Of a stretch of 64,000 nucleotides of DNA, positions 1-10,484 are shown one piece after another. This DNA is from Megalopta genalis (Eukaryota; Arthropoda; Insecta; Hymenoptera; Halictidae), in contig NC_135013.1 in NCBI RefSeq assembly GCF_051020955.1, positions 3,254,501-3,318,500 on the forward strand, given 5' to 3'. The notes beneath the pieces were generated by a model. That model worked only from the letters and a program-made list of their open reading frames with translations. It was not told where the DNA came from and made no database searches. Every line of letters begins with the position of its first letter. Positions within the stretch are counted from its first letter, which is position 1. A program made the position numbers and the translations under genes.

Positions 1-872
1 TCCTTAACGAGCACCATTTTTCGGTCGAACAAATTAATTCGTAACGAGCATCTTTTCACGCAAATGAAAAATTTTCAACGACCATCTTTTCACTCAAATA
101 ACTCCAAGAAACATAGTTTTTGTTCGACGTTAAATTCTCTCTTGTTCGCATCGTTTTCCTTGCTGATTTTGGAACGTCTATGTATATACTTACGTATCGA
201 TTTCATTTAAACGCGAATCGCGACTTAGTATTCTCGGATCTGCCGGTCTCAATTCCGGCCTCCGAACATTTCTGAGAGAGATTACCGTACGCGAAATCCC
301 TCCGTCGCGCGTTCGCGTCGCATCGAATAATTCCGAATAACCTCGTTAGGCGAGAAATCGCGAAACTATTAGCTAATCGATGGAAGCGCAATCCGCTTTA
401 TGGTCTGACAGCGGAAAGGAACGCGCGCGTGCTTGGCGTCCCGTGTAAATCGGCGTGGTTTTCGACACGGCGAACTGGCAGCACGTTTTATTATCGTTGC
501 GTAGACAAGTGCGGATTGTTTCGTCGCGCAACCGTAAAACCTTGTTGCGAGCGGATTACACGTTATCCCCACGTTGTCTCGTATATTATCGTTAATGACA
601 CTGGAACACCGTTCTCGTAGCTCATCTTCGAGTCTCCCATCCCCCGTTCCGAAGTTATCGAACCACTTTTGCGCGAGATATTCACGCGCGCAATTAGTTT
701 CGAATGACGCGCGCTAATACCAAGCTATCTTACTTGCTTCATCATTCCGGAGGGAGGGGGGGGGGGCGTCGCAGGATTATGAAACTTATCGACGGATATT
801 TTCAAGAATAATATTTCCGACAAGAACAGAACGGACTGTGAATATTGAGGCGGCGATAAAATGTGATAGGAT
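1..872. other. unassigned single-copy stretch
   Basis: No supported gene. The first 115 bases hold a loose internal repetition of an acgagca/cttttcac phrase. An 11-base G run sits at 756-766. The only recognisable dispersed element is the E1 fragment, listed separately. Open frames here are short and show no domain I recognise. Confidence 0.5.
214..287 (-). repeat. family E dispersed repeat, copy 1
   Basis: The reverse complement closely matches 53868-53940. The shared block includes the phrase TTTCTCCCAGAAATG (here slightly changed), a GGAATTGA segment and GGCAGATCCGAGAATAC. It ends in CGGTAAT-type sequence next to TA at 288-289, as the other copies do. The similar short frames seen here and at 53.9 kb are explained by this shared repeat, so I do not call a gene. 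Confidence 0.7.
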
Positions 873-876
873 TTAG

Positions 877-1708
877 CCCCACTGACGCACTTAGGCTCTC
901 ATTTTTTTACCACGTCTCTCAGACGTGATAATCATTTCTGGCGCGATTTTTTATCACGTCTCTCAAACGTGATAATCATTTTGACTTGATTATCTGACCA
1001 CGTCTCTCAAACGTTATAATCACTTCTGGCCCGATTTTTTTTACCACGTCTCTCAGACGTGATAATCATTTCTGGCCCGATTATCTGACCACGTCTCTCA
1101 AACGTGATAATCATTGTTGCCCGATTCGTTTACCACGTTTCTCAGACGTGATACGAATTCCTGGCCCGATTTCTTAACCACGTCTCTCAGACGTGATAAT
1201 CACTTCTGACTCGACTTTTAGACCACGTCTCTCAGACGTAACAATTATTTCTAGGTCGATTTTTTGACCACGTCTCTCAGACGTTATAATCATTTCTGGC
1301 ACGAATTTTTGACCACGTCTCTCAGACGTGATAATTATTTCTGGCTCGATTTTTTGACCACGTCTTTCAGACGTGATTATCACTCCTGGCCCGATGTTTT
1401 GACCTCGTCTCTCGGACGTGATAATCATTTCTGGCCCGATTTCTTGACCACGTCTCTCAGACGTGATAATCACTTCTGGCGCGATTTTTTGACCACGACT
1501 CTCAGACGTGATAATCGCTTCTAGCCCGATGATTTTTCGACCACGTCTCTCAGACGTGATAATCACTCCTGGCACGATGTTTTGACCACGTCTCTCAGAC
1601 GTGATATTCATTTCTGGCCCGATTATCTGACCACGTCTCTCAGACGTGATAATCATTCCTGCCAGATTTGTTTATCACGTCTCCCACACGTGGCAGTAGA
1701 ACAAAGGG
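877..1708. mobile_element. possible TTAA-bounded cassette around the 45 bp array
   Basis: The array at 909-1692 is flanked on the left by TTAG then CCCC (873-880) and on the right by AAAGGG then TTAA (1703-1712). Reading inward, both ends start with CCC next to a TTAA-like tetramer, the layout of the piggyBac-like MITEs elsewhere in the window. The terminal similarity is short, so the element assignment is tentative. Confidence 0.35.
909..1692. repeat. 45 bp palindromic-core minisatellite, ~18 copies
   Basis: About 18 head-to-tail units of 45 bp. Each is built around CACGTCTCTCAGACGTG, a 6 bp inverted arm (CACGTC/GACGTG) with a short loop, followed by ATAATCATTTCTGGCCCGAT. Units vary at scattered positions, and one is 48 bp. 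Because 45 is divisible by three, long open frames appear on both strands with 15-residue periodicity. These are best explained by the repeat rather than by a gene. Confidence 0.95.
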
Positions 1709-1712
1709 TTAA

Positions 1713-2930
1713 TGATATCTCGCGGTAACAGTCCGTCATTGGGTCGCCATTTAACGCGGCGCGTTTCCCGCCGATTTTTATAGAAAATTGATACTAGATC
1801 GTCGGCGTGCACGATGATTGACGTCACCGGCGCTATAGCGTAATATAAGCTAGCGGATCCGCTGATACATTTCCGTGGAATTCGCCGGCAGCGTTACGGC
1901 CGCCACCGAAATAATGATCGAATTTCGCCGGCGCTTCGCGTTTTCATAATCCTCTTACATTTTCAGTTAACTAGGTCGTCGGAAAATTATACGTTGTCGC
2001 GGCTCTCGCGAGCGCCGGCGCGCGCGCGCGCCCTCGCGCGGAGGCGTGGTTACGGCGGATTCAAGAATAAATCGAAAGCCGATGTCGGCGGGAACGCGGA
2101 TCAAAAATCCGGCGCGGATTAAAAAGTATCGATTGCCGTACGAACGCGTTCGCCGGCGGCGCGTCGTGTCCGAATTAACACCGGCCACGGTTTCAACGAC
2201 ATTAAAAACCAGTTGGTTCGATAATGCGAACGATTAAACTGTCCGAGCTTGCAACGACGAGTCGACGAGTCGACGGCGTCGATTTCCTTCGTGCGGAATC
2301 GATTCGGCGATCTCTGCAGTGGCCAACGAAAGTGTCGGATCGCCTTTAAAAATGTTAACAACTTTTTTCGAACCGGACCGGTTTTTTCGTGCGTTAGTTA
2401 GGGCAAAAAAAATGTACATACGCGAGCAGGCTTCGAACCGCCACGTCGAGGAATGAATAATTTCGAAGCCACTTCGAAGCCGCGAGCTGCGCGAAAGTTT
2501 CGCAAGAACGGAAAATAAGAAAGGAACTGTTTCTCGTCTATAATATTCATGTTTGCCGGGGTTCGGTAAACACCGGAACGAAAGGAGCAAACATTGTCGA
2601 AAGTCTCTGGTCTTCATGTAAAAGTTGGATCGCGCTGCGCGAGCGGAGAAACATCTTCGTTTCCCTCGCGAAAGCCAACAGCAATTTCGAGTAAAATAGC
2701 AAATGCTAATAGCGATTTGTTTTTCGAACAACAACAGGCAAGAACGAGATGCCATTCTTGCTTCGAATGATTCCGATGGTGGAACGATATTGAATAACGT
2801 AACGTGAGTTGGCTAACAAACAAACGTGAAATTGTTAAGGTTATGTTTCACGTTCATTCCCGTTTCGATGCGGTGTCTTGGGAAGTAGCTCCTCTTTGTT
2901 TTCGTTCTTCGAATATTAATCATTGGAACA
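1713..2930. other. GC-rich single-copy stretch
   Basis: Mixed to GC-rich sequence with a (CG)-rich run near 2017-2040. Overlapping short frames on both strands have no recognisable domains. It holds a perfect CRE-type site (separate entry). It could contain promoter or untranslated exon sequence, but no gene structure can be shown. Confidence 0.5.
1819..1826. promoter_or_regulatory. perfect CRE palindrome TGACGTCA
   Basis: A perfect 8 bp TGACGTCA in GC-rich single-copy DNA. This is the established CREB/ATF-type binding motif. A single 8-mer is weak evidence of function. Confidence 0.3.
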
Positions 2931-2931
2931 G

Positions 2932-3713
2932 TGAATTGAATCAATAAATTGAATTGAATCAATGAATTGAACTGAATTGAATCACTGCATTGAATTGAAA
3001 CAATGAACTGTATTGAATCATTGAATTGAACTGAATTATTGAATTGAATCAACCAACTGAATTGAATTGAATCATCGAATTGAATTTAATTTAATTGAAT
3101 CATTGGGTGGAATTGGATTGAATTGAATCATTGGATGGAATTGAATTGAATCATCGAATTTAATTTAATTTAATTGAATCATTGGGTGGAATTGGATTGA
3201 ATTGAATCATTGGATGGAATTGAATTGAATCATTGAGTGGAGTTGGATTGAATTATTGGATGAAATTGAACTGAATCATTGAATTGAATCAATGAACTGT
3301 ATTGAATCATTGAATTGAATCAATGAACTGTATTGAATCATTGAATTGAATTGAATTATTAAATTGAATCAACGAACTGAATTAAATAATTGGATGGAAT
3401 TGATTAATTAGACTGAAGAGAATAATTGGATGGAATTGAATTGAATAATTAGACTGAATTGAATCATTTAATTGAGTCAAGGACTGAATTGAATCATTGA
3501 ATCGAACTGAATTATTGAATTGAATCATTGAATTGAACTGAATTATTGAATTGAATCAAGAACTGAATTGAATTGAATTGCGTTGAATCATTGAATTGAA
3601 TCATTGGATGGAATTGAATAGAATCAATGAACTGAATTAGATCATTGAATCAATTGAACAATTTAATTGAATCATTGAATCATTGAATCAATCGAACAAT
3701 TGAATTTGAATAA
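2932..3713. repeat. GAATT/GAATCA-based minisatellite
   Basis: About 780 bp of interleaved GAATTGAATCATTGAATTG-type motifs with variant units carrying GGATGGAATTG or GAACTGTATTG. Some larger blocks of ~60 bp are duplicated (for example near 3085-3230). Composed of 5- and 6-base steps, so no single fixed period is evident. Confidence 0.9.
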
Positions 3714-4746
3714 AAATTTGATCTAAAGCTGGGCTACCTATCCGTAAATAACGCGAGCATTATTGCGTCGAAGCGTCACCTCGCAGCGTCGTCACAAAAA
3801 TCATAAGAAACCGGCAAACGCGGTTCCACGGATCGTCGAGACGCTATTTCGAAGTTTCGCAGACGGGAATATTTCCAACACTCATCCTTTATTCGTGTCT
3901 GGTATCATCTAATAAGTAAAGAGGAATTGCTAATAGAGGGGTGGGAGGATGATGGTAATATGGCCGACGGTATCCGTGGGACCTGTTCGCCGTTAATTTC
4001 CATGAAGGTTACGCCGGGCGTCGACGGATGGACCAGAGAGGACGGGGGAGGGGGGCGGACAGAAGGGGCTAAAGAAGACGAGATAGTTGTTCCAGGGTAA
4101 AGAGATCGAATTATTGAAAGAAGAGTTATCTCTCATGCCGGCGGGACCGGAGTCGATCAGCCCCGGTCGGATTTGCATGTTTAATGCAATCATGCTAATC
4201 GATGAAAAAGTTTGATCGGCGGCGGGGCGAACGGGCGGCCCGAGGTGGAAACGATCGAAGAATAAGGGTGGTTAGGATTATGAGGGAGACCGGTGCACGG
4301 CGGTCTTTGAAGGCTGGCAAAGCATTCTATAACCGCTTTGCGAATCAAGGTTCGGCGAGCCGCGCCGCGGACGGACAACTTTTCCGAATATTCGCGTCGC
4401 GAACCGGGCCGGACCCCATTCCCCCCCACCGGCTGGGACACTCCCGGCAACATTTAAATTCATGGCAATCAGATCCGATTGAAAAGTTCGACGTGACCTC
4501 AAGTTCTCGGTAGTTATCGCGCGCGCGCGCGCGCGGCACGTGAAAGAAATGAAGAAGAACGCAGCTGTCCCGGATCCGCGACACGTTAAGGGACGAATTT
4601 ACGAGCCGCTGTACGACTCCTTGCCCCCTCACCCGGGAAACTAGTTTACTTTTGTTACTCTCGGAGTCCCGACAATGCTCTTTTGGAAACGTTCGGCCGA
4701 TCCCTGGACAAGAAAGTCGCGGAACGCTTTGTACCGAACAAGGGTA
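3714..4746. other. GC-rich single-copy stretch
   Basis: Ordinary-complexity sequence with a (CG)n run at ~4518-4534. Frames on both strands around 4190-4630 overlap each other without recognisable domains. A cluster of homeodomain/POU-like motifs lies at 4171-4207. Confidence 0.5.
4171..4207. promoter_or_regulatory. octamer plus TAAT motif cluster
   Basis: ATTTGCAT (4171-4178, a perfect POU octamer) is followed within 30 bp by TTTAATGC and CTAATCGATG. Such clusters are typical of homeodomain/POU-bound enhancers, but this is motif matching only. Confidence 0.2.
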
Positions 4747-4805
4747 CAGTAATTTCTCCCAGAAATGCCAAATTTCGGGTTGCTGTGAATTTCCCTGTGC
4801 TGGTC
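4747..4805 (+). repeat. family E dispersed repeat, copy 2
   Basis: Begins after TA (4745-4746) with CAGTAATTTCTCCCAGAAAT and continues through a CCAAATTTCGGGTTGCTG segment. It matches the reverse complement of 12140-12203. The first 14 bases resemble the family C terminus. Confidence 0.7.
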
Positions 4806-4834
4806 CTACGCATATAGTCTTATTAATAAATTAA

Positions 4835-5257
4835 CCCTTTGCACTCGAGAGTGGTGACTCCGAGGCACCGCTAAAATTTGTTATGTCACGTTCTAAGATA
4901 ACTTTTTACATTAACAAAGTTTAGATTTTAAAAAAATTGTTGAAAGCGTAACCGTTGTGTAAGTTGCAAGACTCAATTTCGCATGCATAGAATGCACTTT
5001 GTCGTATAAAATGGAAATACTGTAAGTTAGAAAAATTATTTTAGAGTTATAGTAAATTGAAATAAAATAATTTCAATATCGTCAGTTTTAAAGAATTATT
5101 GACAACGTAAGTGTTGCACCAGTCACAAAAATTACATTGCCAATAGTTCTTTAAAACTGACGATATTAAAATCATTTCATTAAATTTTATATGTATAAAA
5201 TATACTATATTTTATAAAATGGAAATGCTATAAGTCAGAAAAATTATTTTATATTGA
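4835..5257. mobile_element. family B piggyBac-like MITE, copy B1 (rearranged)
   Basis: Starts directly after TTAA (4831-4834) with CCCTTTGCACTCGAG and continues with the family core (GAGGCACCGCTAAAATTTG and TGCACTTTGTCGTATAAAATG). The standard right terminus is missing. Instead, 5058-5179 contains a foldback with arms sharing ATATCGTCAGTTTTAAAGAA, after which the near-terminal phrase ATAAAATGGAAATGCTATAA recurs at 5213-5232. The copy is internally rearranged or nested. Confidence 0.75.
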
Positions 5258-5282
5258 CAATGAGACAAGATGCACTTTTTAA

Positions 5283-5829
5283 CACCAGAAAACTAGCAAA
5301 CCGGTCGAAATGACTGGTTTCCGATTTTTTCTTTTACACTTCTGACATTCTAAATATATTTCTAATATATTATAATACAAATAATACGAAGTTTAAGTGA
5401 ATTTAATATTGTCATCACTATAGAGATCAATATACAGGGTGGCCCAAGAATGTCTCGCAATCCGGAAACGGCGGGTTCCTCAGATCATTTGAAGCAACTT
5501 CTTCCTTTACAAAATTTTTCTCCGAGGCGTCGTTAACGAGTTATTAACGAAAAACAGTGACCAATAAGAATCGAGTACGGCTGACGCGAGGCAGCCCAGC
5601 CAACCGGCGCGCGAAGCCCAGTTCCGCTCATTGGCTCGGTCGCCTCGCGCCAGCCGAGCTCGCTTCTCATTGGTCACTGTTTTTCGTTAATAACTCGTTA
5701 AGGGTGCTTCGGAGAAAATTTTTGTAAAGGAAAAAGTTGCTTCAAATCACCTGAGGAATCCGCCACTTTCGGATTGCGAGACATTCTTGGGCCACCCTGT
5801 ACATTGTTTAGGGCTCGGTAGTTCTAGTG
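5283..5829. mobile_element. family F piggyBac-like MITE, copy F1, split by A1
   Basis: Bounded by TTAA (5279-5282) and TCAA (5830-5833). Ends read CACCAGAAAACTAGC on the left and, reversed, CACTAGAACTACCGAGC on the right. A near-palindrome AAACCGGTCGAAATGACTGG lies close to the left end. The paralogous empty site at 59296-59299 carries a single TTAA, which supports TTAA-targeted insertion as known for the piggyBac superfamily. No transposase frame is present. Confidence 0.8.
5435..5799. mobile_element. family A foldback MITE, copy A1 (365 bp)
   Basis: TA duplications (5433-5434, 5800-5801) flank perfect terminal inverted repeats of at least 32 bp starting CAGGGTGGCCCAAGAATG. The arms stay complementary almost to the centre, so the whole element can fold back. 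The core carries CCAAT boxes in both orientations. There is no transposase, so it would be mobilised in trans. TA duplications suggest a Tc1/mariner-type transposase. Confidence 0.95.
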
Positions 5830-5995
5830 TCAAACAAATTCAGGATAAAACAAGTAAACGTAGGCGAAACTCATCGACACTATGCATTCTTCTAATAAAA
5901 GATCTGATCTTTCGAATCGTTCGAACTAGAATCAGATAGATCGTTTAGCTTCTTTGTTATCTTGACTTAAACACAAGCGGCCCGTTCATCCCCTA

Positions 5996-6834
5996 TTTGA
6001 ATCAGAAACATCTTGCGACTGCTAAGGGTTGAAATACGCGTTCGGCAAACGCAGTGTTAAATAGCCGAAAATTAATGTAGCAAAGCATGCTGAAAATTTC
6101 GAATTTTCTCGCCGGCCGGTTGGTCGTTTTAAAACTCTGTTCGACGCAACAACGTCGCACGATCGATCGCTGGCACAGCACGAGGAGACAGAAAACCGTG
6201 TCCCTCTCGGCCGGTGTTCGTTAACTAGCCCGTGGTCCTCAATAATGGCTTTCCCTGATACTTGTCAAACTCCGCTAATTTGGCTATTGTTCAATGGACA
6301 CCGTGTGCCCGGCCAGGTCCGTCTATTATTTCATTTTTCCGAGCGAAAATCGTGCGAGCGCGCGCGCGACCCGCCTCTCATTATTCTTCGTTACATCTGG
6401 TCGGCTCGGGTCCCCGGTTCCCGAGACTCCTCGATCGGGCTTCTCGGCCGTAAAATTCCAAATGGAATTCCACGCGGATATTATGTTTTCTCATTACTTC
6501 GTCACGGCTTCGGTATTAGTTTCCCGTTTACGCGCCGCGCCGCGCCGCACCGCTGGCCCGGATTCGCATATTCAGCGAGATTCTATCAGAACTTTCGAAC
6601 TCATTAGCGAACGCAGCCACGAAATTGTCACGAAGAATATTTGGAACGTAGTCATCCGGAACTGTGGATGAGCAAATTTTTTTCTTTCGCGTTTGTTAGA
6701 CGATCATTTTTTTTATTCATTTTCGTTGGTGTCTTTTGTTGAAAATCGTTGAGCGAATCTGTGCGAAAAAGCATGCTGAAAATCTGTGCTGAAACTATTT
6801 AAACGGTTAGAAAATAATAAATACGAGACCGATT
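5996..6834. other. single-copy stretch, GC-rich in the middle
   Basis: No supported gene. Three overlapping plus-strand frames occupy 6245-6671 in different phases, the hallmark of chance frames in GC-rich DNA. A (GC)n-like run lies near 6358-6367. Confidence 0.5.
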
Positions 6835-7310
6835 CTAATTTCTTAGTTGTTCCAACCAATTTATAATCGTTTACAACTCGTTAGTTATTCTAACCAATTT
6901 ATATTCAATTATAACTTGTCACTTATCGTAACTTATTTATAATCATTTATAACTCGTTAGTTATTCTAACCAATTTATAATCATATATAACTTGTCACTT
7001 ATCTTAACTTATTTATAATCGTTTATAACTCGTCAGTTATGCTAACCAATTTATAATCATTTATATTATAACTTGTCACTTACCTTAACTTATTTATAAT
7101 CATTTATAACTCATTAGTTATTCTAACCAATTTGTAATCATTTATAACTTGTCACTTACCTTAACTTATTTATAATCATTTATAACTTGTCAATTATGCT
7201 AACCAATTTATAATCATTTATAACTTGTTACTTATCTTAACTTATTTATAATTGTTTATAACTCGTCAGTTATCCTAACCAATCCATAATCATTTATATT
7301 ACGTTAGTTA
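6835..7310. repeat. 76-80 bp AT-rich tandem array
   Basis: Five to six units, each alternating two half-units: CTAACCAATTTATAATC plus ATAACTTGTCACTTA, and CTTAACTTATTTATAATC plus ATAACTCGTTAGTTA. Spacing of the CTTAACTTATT phrase is 76-80 bp. It is a dimeric higher-order structure of ~38-40 bp monomers. Confidence 0.9.
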
Positions 7311-7587
7311 CTCTAACTAAACTAACTCTATTGCAATGAGTGTCTAACAGTAAAACCATTGTACAAAAAAGTAGGTTAGTTAGAAAGAATTCCTAGATAT
7401 TAATTAAACGTTATACACTGTAAATAACGCGTCGGATCCGTCCGGCCGTCTCCTCATCTCGCGCGGAAATATTTCCGGTATTTCCTGTGCTCCGTCTCTC
7501 TTCGCGCTGAAATATTTCCGCTGGCCGCTGTGCCATCCATCGTCCGATTATAAAGAGAAGAACAGCCACGGACGGAAAACTGGAGAT

Positions 7588-7895
7588 CCGTGGCTCGGCT
7601 CCGCTCGACACGACTCGACTCGGCTCGATTTGCCTCGGTTCGGCTTGCCTCGGTTCGGCTCGCCTTAGTTCGGCTCGCCTCGGTTCGGCTCGTCTCCGCT
7701 CGACACGACTCGGCTCGCTTCGCTTCGACTGGGCTCGCCTTGGTTCGGCTCGCCTCCGCTCGACACGACTCGACTCGACTTGCCTCGGCACGCTTCGGCT
7801 CGCTTCGCCTCGACTCGACTCGCCTCGGCACGCTTCGGCTCGCTTCGCCTCGCCTAGCCACGCCTCGCCACGCCTCGCCACGACTCGGCTCGGCT
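7588..7895. repeat. CTCGGCTCGCC-type GC-rich repeat
   Basis: Pyrimidine-biased plus strand made of TCGGCTCGCC, TCGGTTCGGC and CGACACGACTCGAC variants in irregular order. Open frames on both strands (Arg/Ala/Glu/Ser-rich on minus, Leu/Ala/Arg-rich on plus) follow from the simple composition and are not called as genes. Confidence 0.9.
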
Positions 7896-8350
7896 CGCCG
7901 TCGGAACTCTGGGCCCGTTAAGCCTCGAGCGCAACCGGAAGGCTAACCTATCCGTGAACAGATGCAAAATGGATAGTGTCTACGGTGAGCGCAGCGAGAG
8001 ATATGCCAGCAATCGGGCGTAGCAAAATTGAATTTCGATAATGATCCGGACACGTGAAACTGGCGAGTACCTCGGATCGACGGCAACGGTTTTACCGACG
8101 AATCTCGCCGACGGCAGACTTTATCGACAACTTCGACCGGCAAAGGTTCTAATCGACTACGATTTTGATCGACAACGGTCTACTCGAGTGCCACGGTCCT
8201 CATTCGCAACATTTCCGCGCGCGCGCGCGCTGCTCCAGGCAACGAAGATTCGCCGTTGGACAGAGACGAACGAAACAACGTGTTTACGCCAATCTCGCGG
8301 CTTCACTGCACGATTTGTTCGTCTCGTAACACAGACAACATCGTTCCACG
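7896..8350. other. single-copy stretch
   Basis: A 133-codon plus-strand frame starts at 8041 and runs into the tandem duplication that follows. It shows no recognisable domain, and the run of GC dinucleotides at 8217-8232 falls inside it. I do not call it a gene. Confidence 0.45.
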
Positions 8351-8994
8351 GCCGAAACGTTCGCTTCCATAGAAATTCAATGGAAGAAACGGACGAACGT
8401 TGTATACTTAATTCGTTGTTTCGAAAATATCTCGAGAACTAATAATGTTATCGCCACGACATCCTAACGATTTTTTGCGTAGAATGAACAGCGGAATCGA
8501 TCCGTGCAATAGGAAATATGCATTTCCATTTAAAGAAACGATGCAATCGTTGATTGCACATGCACCGATGCACTTGAAAAAGATCCAAGGGCCTGCGAGT
8601 GTAGTGCTCTTCGAACCATTTGTTTTCCTTCTCTGGCATTTTTTCGGTAATGCATTAGCAACGAAGTTATCGGCCGAAACGTTCGCTTCCATAGAAATTC
8701 AATGGAAGAAACAGAGGAACGTTGTATGATTAGTTTATTGTTTCGAAAATATCTCGAGAACTAATAGTCTTATCGCCACGACACCCTAACGATTTTTTGC
8801 GTAGAATAAACAGCGGAATCGATCCGTGCAATAGGAAATATGCATTTCCATTTAAAGAAACGATGCAATCGTTGATTGCACATGCACCGATGCACTTGAA
8901 AAAGATCGAAGGATCTGCGAGTGTAGTGCTCTTCGAACCATTTGTTTTCCTCCTCGGGCATTTTTTCGTAAATACATTAGCAACGAAGTTATCG
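8351..8994. repeat. tandem duplication, two 322 bp copies
   Basis: Copies 8351-8672 and 8673-8994 begin with the same GCCGAAACGTTCGCTTCC phrase, and a third start is seen at 8995. The spacing is exactly 322 bp both times, with only scattered substitutions and no obvious indels. The unit contains symmetric pieces (TATGCATTTCC; GATGCAATCGTTGATTGCA). Frames on both strands are mirrored between copies, so they reflect the duplication. High identity suggests a recent event or a satellite unit. Confidence 0.95.
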
Positions 8995-9796
8995 ACCGAA
9001 ACGATCGCGCGGACCGCCCTGTGGAACGGACAAGTATTTACAAACCCTGTTTTTCGGCAGAAGCTCGCAAGGCGTGTTGCCATTTCGACGCGGCGCGGCA
9101 CGCGGACGATTTAGGAGAGGCAGAATGGATTAGCAAGTTGCTGTTTGTAACGGTGAGCGGTCGGATCTCTATTTTTCCGAATCCGTGGACATAAATCGAT
9201 CGCCGCGACCGCAGCGGGCCGGGCCGGGCCGTCCCGAACCGCTACAAAACGACGAATAATTCAATCGCCGTGCCCACGGAATCGTTTTAAGCGGAACGCG
9301 GAAGGTCGTGCAAGGGGGCTCCGGCTGCGGCGGCTCGATGAGAAATTGAATTTCCCGAGGGTGAAGCGAAACATTTAGATTGTCGCCCGGCCCTGTTTTC
9401 CCCCCGCGCAAAATTCGACGTTACAGGTGTAGCGGATTTCCATAAGGTCGCGGGGACTGTCGATGGAATCTTTTTCGTGGCACTTCGGGTTTTGGGGGGG
9501 GGGGGCGACGTGACGCGGCCATGCCTGCGCTATTCATGAATAAGTGAGGAACAACTTCCGAAACAAGTCGACTGAAGGGTGCCGCGTGACCCGGCCGGAG
9601 GATCCGGCAACATGGTGACTCGTTGCAGAAGCCCCCCCCCCCCCAATGCCCTTTTCCCGCGTCTCCTTTAAATGGGATCTTCTACGTTCGAGGGGAAAAA
9701 ATCGATTTTTCTCCTTATTGGATTTTCTTGAATCCCTGGGAAAATCGTTTGCACAGACGTTCGACGGAATTCGCAAAATTGACCGAGATATAGATT
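8995..9796. other. GC-rich single-copy stretch with homopolymers
   Basis: Contains a 12-base G run (9494-9505) and a 13-base C run (9632-9644) about 140 bp apart, which could pair or form G-rich structures on opposite strands. Sequence between 9170 and 9420 is GC-rich. No gene is supported. Confidence 0.5.
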
Positions 9797-10274
9797 CTTG
9801 AAGAATTGTCGACAATTGGTAACTATAAAAACGAGCCGTCCATTACTTTCGTCGATGTTTCAAATTTTCGAAAAATTTGTTGATACTCGAACATCTGTAA
9901 CTTCGTGCAAAAATATCGTACAACAATGGAACTCGGCTCATTTTAAAGCCCGAAGTGTCTACTTTCGGGAGCCGTCCGTCGATTCCTTCGACAATTCGCG
10001 GCACATGGATGGGAAATCTCGTTCCAGACTTTGCGCAAAATTTCTAACCTCCGAAACATCGACGATATTCAAAATACTGTAACTTCGTGAACAAAAATCG
10101 TGGAACAACGAAACTAAACTCATTTTAAAGCCTGAAATCTCTACTTTTTTACTGTGTAATTCATCTTCATCGGAAAAATTGTTCGGAGACACGGCACGCG
10201 GGAAGCTGTAACAATTTACATCGGACAAAGTAGAAACGAGTCATTTAGAGAGTCTTGGAATTAGAAACGGCGTA
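9797..10274 (-). repeat. modular repeat (M family), copy 1
   Basis: Read on the minus strand, it contains two related modules of ~185 bp. Each opens with a GTAGA...TTC.GGCTTTAAAATGAG phrase and continues with a CACGAAGTTACAG phrase. It runs directly into MITE C1 through the junction AAACGGCGTA, which is the same junction found at 17.3, 17.9 and 62.8 kb. A ~77-codon minus-strand frame here recurs in other copies, but see the rejected list. Confidence 0.85.
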
Positions 10275-10482
10275 CAATAAATCCTCCCTAATTGACGCTC
10301 AGATTGCACACAAAAATGGACAATTTGGCAAGAGCAGATACGATTATGCGAGCTTCGCGGCTCGTTTTTATAATTGTGCTCAAATAATCGTATTTTATAA
10401 AAGGCTCAAATAATCGTATCTCCTCTTCCGAAATTGTCCATTCTTGTGGACAATCCGAGCGTCAATTAGAGAGACATTACTG
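10275..10482. mobile_element. family C foldback MITE, copy C1 (208 bp)
   Basis: TA on both sides (10273-10274, 10483-10484). Ends are CAATAAATCCTCCCTAATTG and, reversed, CAGTAATGTCTCTCTAATTG, followed by GACGCTC/GATTG-type arms. The centre folds through GGCTCGTTTTTATAATTG. No coding content. Confidence 0.85.
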
Positions 10483-10484
10483 TA

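Larger units (their letters stand above)
5258..5995 (+). repeat. family J dispersed repeat, copy 1, split by F1
   Basis: The segments 5258-5282 and 5834-5995 together match 59270-59460, including the exact phrase GAAACTCATCGACACTA and CGTTTAG-type sequence. The insertion F1 (5283-5829) interrupts it. The copy at 59 kb is uninterrupted at the corresponding point. Confidence 0.8.

Noticed and set aside
1174..1656. 160-codon minus frame with 15-residue repeats (IITSERRGQ).
   Set aside because: The array unit is 45 bp, so any stop-free unit gives a periodic frame. A plus-strand frame is open over the same bases, and there is no start or splice context.
9959..10228. A ~77-codon frame kept open in four M repeat copies (9959-10228 minus, 17411-17644 plus, 17979-18212 plus, 62504-62776 minus), sharing the stretch ISGFK.SLV and SYSILNIVDVSEVRNFA.
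   Set aside because: Comparing the two copies at 17.4 and 18.0 kb by eye, about nine of ten codon differences change the amino acid. That is what neutral drift gives, not selection on a protein. The frame stays open because the copies are young.
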